DNA of 64,000 nucleotides from the NCBI RefSeq assembly GCF_048569485.1, contig NC_134361.1, positions 174,403,336 to 174,467,335 of the forward strand, written 5' to 3'. The notes beneath the pieces were generated by a model that made no database searches, was not told the origin of the DNA, and saw nothing but the letters and a program-made list of their open reading frames with translations. The position numbers and the translations under genes are program-made. The number at the start of each line of letters is the position of its first letter. Within the stretch, counting starts at the first letter, position 1. Origin of the DNA: Anomaloglossus baeobatrachus (taxonomy: Eukaryota; Chordata; Amphibia; Anura; Aromobatidae). Below, one piece after another: positions 1 through 12,695 of this stretch.

Positions 1-528
1 GAGAATGGCTCGTGAAGACTCCGTCCTCATTGGGTGAATTACTGGGCTGCATAAAGCTACTTCCCAGCCTAGGATCCGCGTACCCCGTCGTGCCCTGGCC
101 CCTGCCCGATTGTAGCACAAGGCCGCCAGTCTGCCCTCCATGGCAGTACTGTGCCCCCTGTCATTAGCCCCTGCGACCGGGGTTCCAGCACCTTCCAGGC
201 CAGGCCAACGTATGGCACCTGGGACAGGTACAGGAGCCCAGCTTCGCAGCATGACCTCTTCCTGTCACGGCTCACTGACTACTCTCTGATTACTCCTTGA
301 CACTTCTGGCCCTCCTTCTACCATCCCTCCATCTGAGTGGCCCTATTCCCCTCAGGCCGCCCAATGGGTGTCTGGTGGGTGTGGTGCAGAGTGTTCCTCA
401 GGATTTGTGTATACCTGTTCTTAGCAACACCAAAGGGACAGGACCCGTAACCAAGGAGGAGCAGGTACCATGCAGAAGGGCAGATTGCACGGCACCCTTG
501 TGACGACCTGATAGGCCAAGGCATCACA
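1..528 (-). mobile_element. LTR fragment cut by the window edge
   Basis: Read on the minus strand, this begins TGTGATGCC at 528 and runs off the left edge. Its order of motifs parallels the solo LTR at 5442-6618: a GGTCGTCAC block just inside the start, a CACAAATCCT block, a CACACC-rich stretch and GAATAGGGCCAC. I read it as the 5' part of an older, more diverged LTR of the same family. It is a fossil; the rest lies outside the window. No protein of interest is encoded. Confidence 0.55.
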
Positions 529-714
529 TTTGGTAATTTAATACTGTGATGGCCCATCCATAAGCTAGGCTCACACGACCGTATGCCTCCATCTGAGAAA
601 AACGGTTTGATTAAGCAAATCTGACTTTGATCAGTTTGATCAGCATGGTATCCGTTATTCTGGAATATGGAGAATAAAAAAGGAGGTTCTCCATCTTCTC
701 CATTCTGTCAGTCC

Positions 715-2135
715 GTGAAAATTAGACTGCGCTCTGATGTCCTCCCAATGCGATCCGCTATTTTTCACAGTCCCAAAGACTTGAGAATAGGCAAGCGAAA
801 TCCAATTTTCTAAAGCAAATCGTATATGGTTTTGAGGGGGCCAAGGGAAAAAAAAATCGGAAATGTATACTGCATCACTGAAAATTGGACTGCGCTCTTA
901 TGTCATCCCAGTGCGGCCCAATATTTTTTCACAGTCCCAAAGACTTGAATAGGCGAGCGTAATCCGATTTACTAAAGCAAATCGTGTTTTGAGGGGGCTA
1001 AGGAAAAAATTGGAAATGTGCACTGCCTCACTGAAAATTGGACTGCGCTCTGATATCCTCCCAGTGCGGTCCGATATTTTTCACAGACCCAAAGACTTAA
1101 ATAGGCAAGCGCGATCCGATTCTCTAAAGCAAATTGCGTATGATTTTGAGTGGGCCGAGGAAAAAATTGGAAAAGTGCACTGTCTCATTGAAATTTGGAC
1201 TGCGCTCTGATGTCATCCCACTGCAGTCCAATATTTTACCCAGCAAATACAAAATGGATACAGCCGCACACTAAATGCCATCAATGTATAAGGGAACTCT
1301 GGTACTGCATTACTGCTATATGAAAAAATGTGATTTTTAGTTTATGAATTGGCCAATTCATGTAAGCCCGGAAACCAAACGGCAAGGTAAATCTCAATAT
1401 TCCGGGTCCCTAACTAAAATGCCACTATCTAGGTTAAAAACATCCTTGTCTGGGCAGCTAGACTAAAAATCTAACTTGAAATGCCACTATCTGGACTAAC
1501 CTCCATGTCTGGGCAGCTAGGACTCCTGGTATAAGGATTGTGAACACAGCCTGGTTTATAGGGCGGAGTGCTCAGTCAGAAAAAAACTCACTGCAAATAT
1601 TTCAAAAGACTGACCTGCACATCCTACAAGTGTGTATAGGTGCCAGCTGGCACCTATACACACTTGTAGGATGTGCAGGTCAGTCTTTTGAAATATTTGC
1701 AATATTTTACCCAGACCCATAGACTTGAATAGGCGAGCGTCATCCGATTATCTAAAGCAAATCGCCTATGATCTTGAGTGGACAGAGGAAAAGTGTCGGA
1801 TATTTGCATTGTCTCACTGAAAATTGGACTGCGCACTGATGTCATACCACTGCAGTTCGATATTTTACCCAAACCATAGACTTGAATAAGTGAGCGTCAT
1901 CCGATTCTCTGAAGCAAAATACGTATGGTTTTGAGGGGGCCGACTAAAAAAGTCGGAAAAATGCACTGCCTCACTGAAAATTGGACTGTGCTCTGATGTC
2001 ATCCCAGTGCAGCCCGATATTTTTCACAGAGCCATAGACTTGAATAGGCGAGTGCCATCCGATTCTCTGAAGCAAATCGCGTATGATCTTGAGTGCACAG
2101 AGGAAAAAAATCAGACCTGTGCACTGCCTCACTGA
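715..2135. repeat. Tandem array, ~150-bp unit
   Basis: Successive copies start near 715, 880, 1032, 1186, 1816 and 1973. Each carries a block like GAAAATTGGACTGCGCTCTG, then ATATTTT with CACAG or ACCCAG, then GACTTGAATAGGCGAGCG and GAGGGGGCCGAGG. Copies differ by several percent. The array is interrupted at about 1245-1700 by unrelated sequence that includes a perfect palindrome. Small reading frames across it are by-products of the repeat. Confidence 0.85.
1593..1700. repeat. Perfect 108-bp palindrome without spacer
   Basis: Two 54-bp arms meet at 1646/1647 (CCAG|CTGG). I compared the arms base by base and found no mismatch. The arms carry AAGACTGACCTGCACATCC and its complement. The palindrome sits at the edge of the interruption in the 150-bp tandem array. 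Confidence 0.9.
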
Positions 2136-3490
2136 ATAAGGTCCAAACAGAGAGTGGCATCCTAGCAGAAGCTGCACGGAGAATTCATTGCTGTGCAATA
2201 TGTTAATTTGTACTGCACTTTTTCAGGTAAAAACTGCAGTTCACTTAACAAGGAAAAAAACTGGCGAGTTTTCGGAGCACAGTGTGGTATATTAGGCTGC
2301 GCCAGTTTTTACATCAAACTCTGCTTTTAACAATACAACACTCGCTTGTTGGAACCATAACTTTTTTTATTTTTTCATATGGGGCTTGTTTTTTGCGGGA
2401 TGAGTTGTACTTTTGAACAACACCATTAATTCTGCCCCGTATAGTACTGGTAAATGGGAAAAAAAACTGCAAGAGCGGTGAAACTACAGAAAACGTGAAC
2501 TCGCACAGTTTTTGGGGAGATTTTTTTTATTTACCTTGTTCATTATATGGTAGAACTGACCCGCCATTACGATTCCCCAGGTCGGTACGAGTTCGTAGAT
2601 ACCAAACATGTATAGTTTTACTTTTATATAAGTGGTGAACCCCCCCAGAAATTAAAATAAAATAAAGAATTGTGCTTTTGTCACCATTTTCCAAGCGTTC
2701 TCATATATCGGGATTTTTAGCGTTCTCATTTTTCGGGATATGGGGCTCAGTAATGATTTATTTCTTGCGTCCTCAGCTGACATTTTTAATTATACCATTT
2801 TTGTGTAGAAGTGATGTTTTTCATCGCCTCTAATTGCATTTTAATGCAATGTTGCGGAGCCCCAAAAAAACGTAATTGTGTTTTGATTTCTTTCTCCCTA
2901 TATCCTTTACAAATCAGATTAATTTCTGGGCATTTCTGAATGCAGCGATATCTAATATATTTTTTTGTTTTTTTATTTTCAATGGGGCAAAAGGGGGGTC
3001 ATTTTAATTTTTTTTTATGGGGAAGTTTTTATAATTTCAAAACTTTTTTTTATTGATTTTTCTAGACTTTATCACTGCACTATCGTATTGCTTCTGCTGA
3101 TCAGAATTATGCTTCAGCATCGCTCTGATCAGGAGAAATGCTGATGATCTGTGACTGTCGGAGCTCTGCCAGCATTCCTAGGAAGTGAGTCATAACAGCG
3201 TCAGGGGTCATCATCTGACCCCACACTGTGATGGCAACACAGTGGCGCCATGTGATCGTGTCACGTGGTCGCCGAAAAAAGCGGGTAACAGCGCAATCCC
3301 CACCAAAGTGCATTAGATAGCACTGTCAGAGTTTGACAGTGCGATATAAAGCGTTAACAGGCACTGGTGGATGGAGATCAACCCATGCCTGTTAGCTGCA
3401 CATGTCTGCTGATCAGATCAGCAGACATATGCGGGGAATAAAGCAGGTGGGCCGTATATATATATGTCCTTAGTCGTGAAGGGGTTAAGG
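2136..3490. other. Non-coding, AT-rich dispersed-repeat-like sequence
   Basis: No gene found. T-rich stretches alternate with blocks such as GGGGCTTGTTTTTTGCGGGA and GTTGTACTTTTGAAC, which look like an old interspersed repeat ending near GTGAAGGGGTTAAG at 3472-3486. I cannot name the family. Confidence 0.35.
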
Positions 3491-4190
3491 CAACGTGCAG
3501 ACCTTGATTTTTTGATGAGTTCTTTACCTCAACATTAAGGCCACGTGCACACGTTCAGCATTTGGTGAGTTGCTTTTAGGCCGGAGTAGCACTTGCGAGT
3601 GAGTTGCGCGAGTCTTTCATCGCATCACCTAGCACAGACTGATGCCCTCCGGACAAGAAGCGGCTCAGCTGCATAGAAATACATGTCACTCGAAAGTGTG
3701 ACTCTGGCCTTACCTCAGTATTAAGGCCACGTGCACACGTTGAGTATTTGGTGAGTTTTTTACCTCAGCATTAACACTAGAACTACTGAGGTAGTCATTT
3801 TGACTACTTTGCACTATGTATTTCTATATAGGTGTTACGAGTCCAGTAGTTCTAGTGTTAAGGCCACGTGCACACTTTGAGTATTTTGTCAGTTTATTAC
3901 CTCAGTATTAAGTCCATGTCCCCACCTTGAGTATTTGGTGAGGTTTTTACCTCAGTATTAAGGCCACGTGCACACTTTGAGTATTTTGTGAGTTTATTAC
4001 CTCAGTATTAAGGCCATGCCCCCACCTTGAGTATTTGGTGAGGTTTTTACCTCAGTATTAAGGCCACGTGGCCACCTTGAGTATTTGGTGAGATTTTTAC
4101 CTCAGTATTAAGGTCACGTGAACACGTTGAGCATTTGGATGAGTATTTTACCTCAGTATTACGGTCATGTGCACACGTTGAGTGTTTGGT
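3490..4190. repeat. Tandem array, ~50-bp unit (AAGGCCACGTGCAC...)
   Basis: Roughly a dozen copies of a unit containing CCTCAGTATTAAGGCCACGTG followed by TTGAGTATTTGGTGAG and a T-run. Most units carry the E-box-like palindrome CACGTG. A tiny TTAA-flanked element is inserted in one unit. Confidence 0.85.
3775..3857. mobile_element. 83-bp TTAA-flanked MITE
   Basis: The element is bounded by TTAA at 3771-3774 and 3858-3861. Its ends are the 14-bp inverted repeat CACTAGAACTACTG / CAGTAGTTCTAGTG. It interrupts a tandem-repeat unit that is uninterrupted in neighbouring copies, so the empty site is visible next door. TTAA target duplication is used by piggyBac and Kolobok; which of them mobilised it cannot be told from 83 bp. 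Confidence 0.85.
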
Positions 4191-4850
4191 GAGGAAATCA
4201 GCGGTTGATCCTTTCAGGCCATGTGCACAAGGAGACTTTTTTCTGAATTTTTAGAGCAGAAACTAAAAGTTTTTGAGGAGCTTTGAAGTTTTCTTTCAGT
4301 TTATGCTCAAACAACTCCTGCAAAAAAACACTGTGCACATAACCTAACACCCCCTGATATAAGGAGTCTGGGCAGCTGCTCAGTTGCGCTCGTCTCGTAC
4401 GGAGTATAGGTAAATTAGAGGAAACAGCTATCGTGTGTGGTGCGTTCCAGCGAGGCTCCACTGATGCTTCGCGCCAGTCTATGTTTAATTGAGAAAAGGC
4501 GATTCCGAACCCGAAACGTGAAGTATATTGAGACTGTACATGATATGTCTTCAATAAAGATCACTCATTTTCCTCCATAAGAAGTCAAGGATCACTCAGA
4601 GTCTTCATGGAAAAACATCTATCGAAACATGCAATCAACCCAAGTGACTACTGCAGCCAATCACAGGCCTAAGTGGTGTTGGCGCACAGCGTACCAGGCC
4701 ACTGAGACCATGGCTGGCAGCAACTTCCCCAAGGAAGTGTATAGAGCTAGGGAGCAGATCTGGTAAAGGGTTATAAGACTCATTTTTTTTGCAGCTTCCT
4801 GGAAACCTCTTGAATGGATTCATGGATTTTACTTAAAGGGAGGCTCCGGC
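4191..4850. other. No gene seen
   Basis: Mixed non-coding sequence. A 118-codon open frame on the minus strand (4198-4554) has no recognisable domain and I do not call it a gene. The motif CCGAACCCGAAACGTGAAGT followed by AATAAAG near 4510-4560 looks like the end of an interspersed repeat. Confidence 0.3.
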
Positions 4851-4854
4851 CTCA

Positions 4855-7040
4855 CGTGTACATCAGGAGGTGAGCGGGCAGCATAACGAATGGTGACAGA
4901 TCTGTGCAGACGTGACGTCACTGGCTCTGCGTACATCATGAGGTGAGCGGGCAGCATAATGAACCGCGACAAATCTGTGCAGGCATGACGTCACCGACTC
5001 TGCGTACATCAGGAGGTGAGTAGACAGCATAATGAACGGCGACAGATCCGTACAGACGTGATGTCACCATATCTGCGTACACAAGGAGGTGAGTGGGCAG
5101 CATAATGAACGGCGACAGATCCGTACAGACGTGATGTCACCATATCTGCGTACACAAGGAGGTGAGCGGGCAGCATAATGAACCGCGACAGATCCGTACA
5201 GACGTGATGTCACCAGCACTGAGTACATCAGGTGATGGGTCAGCATAACGAACCATGGCACATCCATACAGACGTGACGTCACTGCCATTGCGTACATCA
5301 GAAGGTGAGCGGGCAGCATAATGAACCACGACAGATCCGTACAGACATGATATCACTGGCTCTGCGTACATCAGAAGGTAAGCGGGCAGCATAATAAACG
5401 GCGACAGATCCATACAGACGTGATTTCACTGGCTCTACGTATGTGACGCCCTGGACTAGTCAGGTCGTCACAGGGTTCTCTCCCTGTGCAGGGCTCAACT
5501 CCCATGGTTCTGGGTCCCCATCTTGCAGTACTGCCTCCACCAGCATTCACAAATCCTAGTTACACCACACACCACACCTGTCAGGCACACCAGTGGGCTG
5601 CTTAAGCTGGAATAGGGCCACCCACCTATGGGTCACGCAGGGAGGTCGGAGGTGACAAGTCAGTTGGCTCCAGGGGAGCAAAGTGAGAGGAAGTGAGTGG
5701 TAGCCCTCGAGCTGTGAGGAGCTCGAGGAAGCTGGGAGTTGGAGCTCCCAGGTGAAAGAAAACTAGGTCGCAGATGGTGGTCTGGGCCCGGAGGAGTTAG
5801 AGACCCGGTCGCGGGAGGTTGTGACTGGGTGCTGGGCTAATCTCGGAGGATAGCCAGCAGCCACAGTTCAACAGCCGGGCTGGGACCGAAGGCACGTTGG
5901 GGTACACGGACCCTAGGTCAGGGAGAAAATTCAAGCAATCCGCCAATGAACCTGCGGAGGACAGGGCCTCTATGGACTGTTCCCACCAGCTCAGAGATCG
6001 GGGGCACTAGCGCATCGAGGGGGATAGGGCTTTCCAAGCAAAGCAGCCCACTGAAATCCCAAGCGTGAGCTCCTGAGAGCAAGCTCCTTTTGCTAGTCAC
6101 AGCAGGGAGCGGGGCCCGGAAAGCTCCAGGCTGACGGGCCACAACGGACAATCTAAATTCAGGTGCCAGGAGAGAGGCCACTGGGCAGTGTTGCAGGGGA
6201 TGGGACCTGGACGAGCTCCCCTCAGGAGACAGCGGCATTCAGAGACTTGGTTTACTACGTTGTCAGTGTCTGCATTCTTCTGACTGAGTACCTGATTAAC
6301 CCCTGCAACCGGCGAGCCTGCGAGCCCCTGCATTCCCAAGGCACTATCCAGAATCCTGGGGTAATCCCCTACCCGTGGAGTGTCACGTCATCTAGCTGCC
6401 CCACTCCATCGCCCCAAGTACTCCCAACGGCGGTACTCCCCATTATCGCACACCACGGGTGGCGTCACAAACTATATCTGTCCCCGGTAAATAACCTCTT
6501 CAGTTGGTACCGGCGCGAGCCCCTGAGCCTCTGGGTCCGGAGACCCTCGAGCCACCTGAGAGGTGGCGTCCAGATCCGAGAGGTCTGACCGCTTCTGGGA
6601 CAGGGCGTGCCCGGGACACGTACATCAGGAGGTGAGCGGGCAGCATAATAAACGGTGACAGATCCGTACAGACGTGATGTCACCGACTCTGCGTACATCA
6701 GGAGGTGAGCGGGCAGCATAATGAATGGCGACAGATCTGTACAGACGTGATGTCACCACATCTGCGTACATCAGGAGGTGAGCGGGCAGCAAATCGAATC
6801 GCGCCAGATCCAAGCAGATGTGATGTCGTGGGGTCTGCGTACATCAGGAGGTGAGCGAGCAGCAAAATGAATCGCATCAGATCTGTGCAGATGTGACATC
6901 ATTGACTCTGTGTACACCAGGTGAGGGGGCAGCATAATGAACCACGGAAGACCTTTGCAGACGACTTGTCATCAGTGAGCGGGCAGCATAACGAACCGCA
7001 GCAGATCAGTGCAGACGTGACGTCACCGGCTCTGCTCTCC
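4855..7040. repeat. ~72-bp tandem array with CRE palindromes, split by a solo LTR
   Basis: Units start GTACATCAGGAGGTGAGCGG, continue GCAGCATAATGAAC and end CAGACGTGATGTCACCGGC. Eight units precede the LTR (4857-5441) and about six follow it (6619-7040). Several units have the perfect CREB/ATF palindrome TGACGTCA (near 4914, 4987, 5275, 7018); the others have TGATGTCA. The array abuts a CpG-rich stretch at 7041-7560. Confidence 0.85.
5442..6618 (+). mobile_element. Solo LTR, 1177 bp
   Basis: It begins TGTGACGCCCTGG and ends CCCGGGACA, and is flanked by a 4-bp duplication CGTA (5438-5441, 6619-6622) inside one unit of the 72-bp array. No internal region remains. The order of blocks, including GGTGGCGTCAC followed by AACTATA, matches the minus-strand LTRs of the element at 28428-32994, so the two are related LTR families. 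It is a fossil solo LTR formed by LTR-LTR recombination. Confidence 0.8.
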
Positions 7041-7238
7041 TCCCGATGCGGAAGTGAGGCCGGATCCCCCTTTAACATCCCAGACATTGTATCCTGCAGG
7101 CAGATATAGGGCAGTGCGCGGCCACAGGAGCCGCAGGTGCAGGCACAGATGGCGCCCGGTATACACTATACACTACACTGAACCAGCTCCTTGTGCGGCA
7201 CATAGTGAGCACACAGCATCCGCACACAGACACTATAC

Positions 7239-7318
7239 ATGGCGGCTCCCCGGACCTTGCACGAGCGGTACACGGAGACGTCGCAGGCGGCAGTGCGGGC
7301 GCATGAGGCGGACACACG
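7239..7318 (+). CDS. Possible first coding exon in CpG-rich DNA (weak)
   Basis: Around 7050-7540 the DNA is unusually CpG-rich for this window. An ATG at 7239 opens a short frame, MAAPRTLHERY..., of 27 codons to a stop that overlaps a possible splice donor (CACACG|GTGACG at 7318/7319). The Met-Ala-Ala start and alanine/arginine-rich content suit a 5' exon. I recognise no family, see no second exon, and cannot tell whether the tandem array just upstream belongs to a promoter. It could equally be chance. Confidence 0.2.
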
Positions 7319-7559
7319 GTGACGAGAGGCCGGCAATGTCCGCTCCTGTAAGCGGCCTACCTGGTGTCGGGCTGAGCAGACCCCCGAGCTCTCACTGCGC
7401 CTGTGCGACCCCCGCCTTCTGCAGCGCTAGTATTATTCTTCTGGCCGCCTCCCCGGATTGTCCGCATCCCCAGGACGGAGCCGCATCGCCTCTGATCGGC
7501 TGCATCGTGCGACTGCACAGCCCCGTCCTGCCGACTATCGCCCATGTCACGATATTGTC

Positions 7560-7908
7560 ATAATCAGGAATAATAATGAGTCTGCCATGTTTACTAACAC
7601 AGCGGGCAGGGGCAAATAAGTGCTCAGCAATGGTGGTACTCCGCGATGTGATGCCAGGGAGTACCCCTGTGCTGCAAGGCAAAAAGAAGGAATAATGAGA
7701 ACTAAACCTGCATCGTCACTGGTCCTCCCGATGTCATCTGTAGCTGTCAGGTGCAGGCTATGGAGGCTTTTTTTTTCTTTGCTCTATTGCCTGCACTTGG
7801 GGCTAAAATTATTTGTGCAATTGCCTTTAAAATTTTTGCTTAATTACATTCTATATGTTTTGTCTTGCTCTGACTATTGCTACCGTGTTTTTCCTAAAAT
7901 AAGCCCTA
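7560..7908. other. Flank ending in a TA-type MITE terminus
   Basis: No gene. At 7881-7905 the sequence TACCGTGTTTTTCCTAAAAT reads as the terminus of the same TA-flanked element family seen at 34622-35169 (TACCGTGTTTCTCCGAAAAT on its minus strand). The giant satellite begins within a few bases of this terminus. Confidence 0.5.
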
Positions 7909-7909
7909 T

Positions 7910-10900
7910 CACATCAGATCGCAGACACGCACATCAGATCGCAGACACGCACATCAGATCACCCACACACATCAGATCCACACACATCAGATCCCGCACA
8001 CACACATCAGATCGCAGACACACACATCAGATCCCACACATCAGATCGCAGACACGCACATCAGATCGCAGACACGCACATCAGATCGCAGACACGCACA
8101 TCAGATCGCAGACACGCACATCAGATCACAGACACACACATCAGATCACACACGCACATCAGATCGCAGACACACATCAGATCGCAGACACGCACATCAG
8201 ATCGCAGACACGCACATCAGATCACAGACACACACATCAGATCACACACGCACATCAGATCGCAGACGCACATCAGATCGCAGACACGCACATCAGATCG
8301 CAGACACGCACATCAGATCACAGACACACACATCAGATCACACACGCACATCAGATCGCAGACACACATCAGATCGCAGACACGCACATCAGATCGCAGA
8401 CACGCACATCAGATCACAGACACACACATCAGATCACACACGCACATCAGATCGCAGACACACACATCAGATCGCAGACACGCACATCAGATCACACACG
8501 CACATCAGATCGCAGACACACATCAGATCGCAGACACGCACATCAGATAGCAGACACGCACATCAGATCGCAGACACGCATCAGATCGCAGACACGCACA
8601 TCAGATCGCAGACACACACATCAGATCGCAGACACGCACATCAGATAGCAGACACGCACATCAGATCGCAGACACGCACATCAGATCGCAGACACGCACA
8701 TCAGATCGCAGACACACACATCAGATCGCAGACACGCATCAGATCGCAGACACACACATCAGATCGCAGACACGCATCAGATCGCAGACACGCACATCAG
8801 ATCGCAGACACACACATCAGATCGCAGACACGCACATCAGATCGCAGACACGCACATCAGATCGCAGACACACACATCAGATCGCAGACACGCACATCAG
8901 ATCCACGCACATCAGATCCCGCGCACACATCAGATCCCGCGCACACATCAGATCCCGCGCACACATCAGATCCCGCGCACACATCAGATCCCACGCACAC
9001 ATCAGATCCCACGCACACATCAGATCCCACGCACACATCAGTTCCCAGACACACATCAGATCCCACACATCAGATCACAGACACACACATCAGATCACCC
9101 ACACACATCAGATCGCAGACACACACATCAGATCCCGCGCACACATCAGATCCCGCGCACACATCAGATCCCGCGCACACATCAGATCCCGCGCACACAT
9201 CAGATCCCGTGCACACATCAGATCCCACGCACACATCAGATCCCACGCACACATCAGATCCCACGCACACATCAGATCCCACACACATCAGATCCCACAC
9301 ATCAGATCACCCACACACATCAGATCCACACACATCAGATCCTGCGCACACACATCAGATCCCACAAACACATCAGATCCCACACATCAGATCGCAGACA
9401 CACACATCAGATCCCACACATCAGATCGCAGACACGCACATCAGATCGCAGACACGCACATCAGATCGCAGACACTCACATCAGATCACCCACACACATC
9501 AGATCCACACACATTAGATCCCACACACACACATCAGATTGCAGACACACACATCAGATCACCCATACACATCAGATCGCAGACACGCACATCAGATCGC
9601 AGACACGCACATCAGATCACCCACACACATCAGATCCACACACATTAGATCCCACACACACACATCAGATCGCAGACACACACATCAGATCGCACACACA
9701 CATCAGATCGCAGACACACACATCAGATCGCAGACACGCACATCAGATCGCAGACACGCACATCAGATCCACGCACATCAGATCCCGCGCACACATCAGA
9801 TCCCGCGCACACATCAGATCCCGCGCACACATCAGATCCCACGCACACATCAGATCCCACGCACACATCAGATCCCACGCACACATCTGATCCCAGACAC
9901 ACATCAGATCCCAGACACACATCAGATCCCACACATCAGATCACAGACACACACATCAGATCACCCACACACATCAGATCGTAGACACACACATCAGATC
10001 GCAGACACACACATCAGATCGCGCGCACACATCAGATCCCACGCACACATCAGATCCCGCGCACACATCAGATCCCGCGCACACATCAGATCCCGCGCAC
10101 ACATCAGATCCCGCGCACACATCAGATCCCGCGCACACATCAGATCCCGCGCACACATCAGATCCCACGCACACATCAGATCCCACGCACACATCAGATC
10201 CCACGCACACATCAGATCCCACAAACACATCAGATCCCAGACACACACATCAGATCCCAGACACACACATCAGATCCCACACATCAGATCACCCACACAC
10301 ATCAGATCCACACACATCAGATCCTGCGCACACACATCAGATCCCACAAACACATCAGATCCCACACATCAGATCGCAGACACACACATCAGATCCCACA
10401 CATCAGATCGCAGACACACACATCAGATCCCACACATCAGATCGCAGACACACACATCAGATCGCAGACACGCACATCAGATCACTCACACACATCAGAT
10501 CCACACACATTAGATCCCACACACACACATCAGATCGCAGACACACACATCAGATCCCCCATACACATCAGATCCCACACATCAGATCCCAGACACACAC
10601 ATCAGATCCCACACATCAGATCACAGACACACATCAGATCACCCACACACATCAGATCCACACACATCAGATCCCGCACACACACATCAGATCGCAGACA
10701 CACACATCAGATCCCACACATCAGATCGCAGACACACACATCAGATCGCAGACACGCACATCAGATCGCAGACACGCACATCAGATCACCCACACACATC
10801 AGATCCACACACATTAGATCCCACACACACACATCAGATCGCAGACACACACATCAGATCACCCATACACATCAGATCCCACACATCAGATCCCCAGATC

Positions 10901-12480
10901 CCAGACACACACATCAGATCCCACACATCAGATCACAGACACACACATCAGATCACCCACACACATCAGATCCCACACACACATCAGATCCCACACATCA
11001 GATCGCAGACACACACATCAGATCACAGACACGCACATCAGATCGCAGACACGCACATCAGATCACCCACACACATCAGATCCACACACATCAGATCTCA
11101 CACACACACATCAGATCGCAGACACACACATCAGATCCCACACATCAGATCGCAGACACACATCAGATCGCAGACACACACATCAGATCCACGCACATCA
11201 GATCCACACACATCAGATCCACATACATCAGATAACACACATCAGATCCCACACACATCAGATCCCACACATCAGATCGCAGACACACATCAGTTCGCAG
11301 ACACACATCAGATCGCAGACACACATCAGATCGCAGACACACACATCAGATCCACGCACATCAGATCCACACACATCAGATCCACATACATCAGATAACA
11401 CACATCAGATCCCACACATCAGTTCGCAGACACACATCAGATCGCAGACACACATCAGATCGCAGACACACATCAGATCGCAGACACACACATCAGATCC
11501 ACGCACATCAGATCCACACACATCAGATCCACACACATCAGATAACACACATCAGATCACACACACACATCAGATCACACACACATCAGATCACGCACAA
11601 CAAGCGCACAACAATCACACATCAGATCACACACACATCAGATCACGCACAACAAGCACACATCAGATCGTACACACACATCAGATCACGCACAACAATC
11701 ACACATCAGATCACACACACATCAGATCACGCACAACAAGCACACATCAGATCGTACACACACATCAGATCGCGCACAACAATCACACATCAGATCCCAC
11801 ACACATCAGATCACGCACAACAAGCACACATCAGATCGTACACACACATCAGATCACGCACAACAAGCGCACAATAATCAAACATCAGATCACACACACA
11901 TCAGATCGCGCACAACAATCACACATCAGATCCCACACACATCAGATCACGCACAACAAGCACACATCAGATCGTACACACACACATCAGATCACGCACA
12001 ACAAGCGCACACACATCAGATCACACACACATCAGATCGCGCACAACAATCACACATCAGATCCCACACACATCAGATCCCACACATATCAGATCATGCA
12101 CAACAATCACACACCACACATATCAGATTGCGCACAACAATCAGACATTAGATCACACACCCAATCACATCAGATCGTACACTCAATCACACATCAGATC
12201 GCACACCCGATCACACATCAGATCGCACACCCACAGATCAGATCGCACACCCACACACATCAGATCACACACCCACACACATTAGATCGCACACCCACAC
12301 ACATCAGATCACACACCCACACACATCAGATCGCATACCCACACACACATCAGATCGCACACCCGCATCGGATTGCACACCCACACACACATCGGACCGC
12401 ACACCCTCACAAACATCGAATCGCACACCCACACATCGGATCTTGCTCACACATTGGATCGCACGCACATATCAGATCAA
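7910..12480. repeat. 4.6-kb satellite, CACATCAGATC core, 17-19-bp units
   Basis: More than 200 short units share CACATCAGATC, with a variable spacer such as GCAGACA, CCGCGCA, CCACGCA or ACCCACA. Runs of like units form blocks. The CGCGCA-type block near 8907-9250 recurs near 9781-10215, and 11570-12090 has longer composite units with CGCACAACAAGC. Units degenerate toward 12480 (CACATCGGATC and similar). One strand is strongly C/A-rich, and each unit holds a GATC. Because many units are 18 bp, both strands show long repetitive open frames (HTHQIADTHIRS); these are not genes. Confidence 0.95.
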
Positions 12481-12482
12481 GC

Positions 12483-12695
12483 ACACACATTCACCATATC
12501 TGGCGATCCAGCCAGCAGGGGAAGATGGGACGCAGTGCAGTGGAGCGTGAAGACCAGCAGTGGAATGTATGAAAGACTTGCAGTGGAATGCGTTGATTTG
12601 TTCCACTGCAGGTCCTCGCGCCCCACTGCACTGCGTCCCAGCTTCCCCTGCCAGCTGGAAGCAATCGGTATCTCCAGATGTGGTGAGTCTGTGTG
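12483..12695. repeat. Imperfect foldback
   Basis: The left side, ACACATTCACCATATCTGG ... AGCAGGGGAAG ... GGACGCAGTGCAGTGG, is mirrored on the right by CCACTGCACTGCGTCC, CTTCCCCTGCC and CCAGATGTGGTGAGTCTGTGT. A ~60-bp loop separates the arms. This may be an inverted-repeat element truncated by the satellite, since it touches the last satellite units. Confidence 0.65.

Noticed and set aside
7620-8648. 342-codon open frame rich in HTHQIADTHIRS
   Set aside because: It lies almost wholly in the 18-bp satellite; unit length divisible by three keeps the frame open on both strands.
7910-12480. CRISPR-like array
   Set aside because: Units are contiguous variants with no unique spacers of constant length, and the genome is vertebrate.
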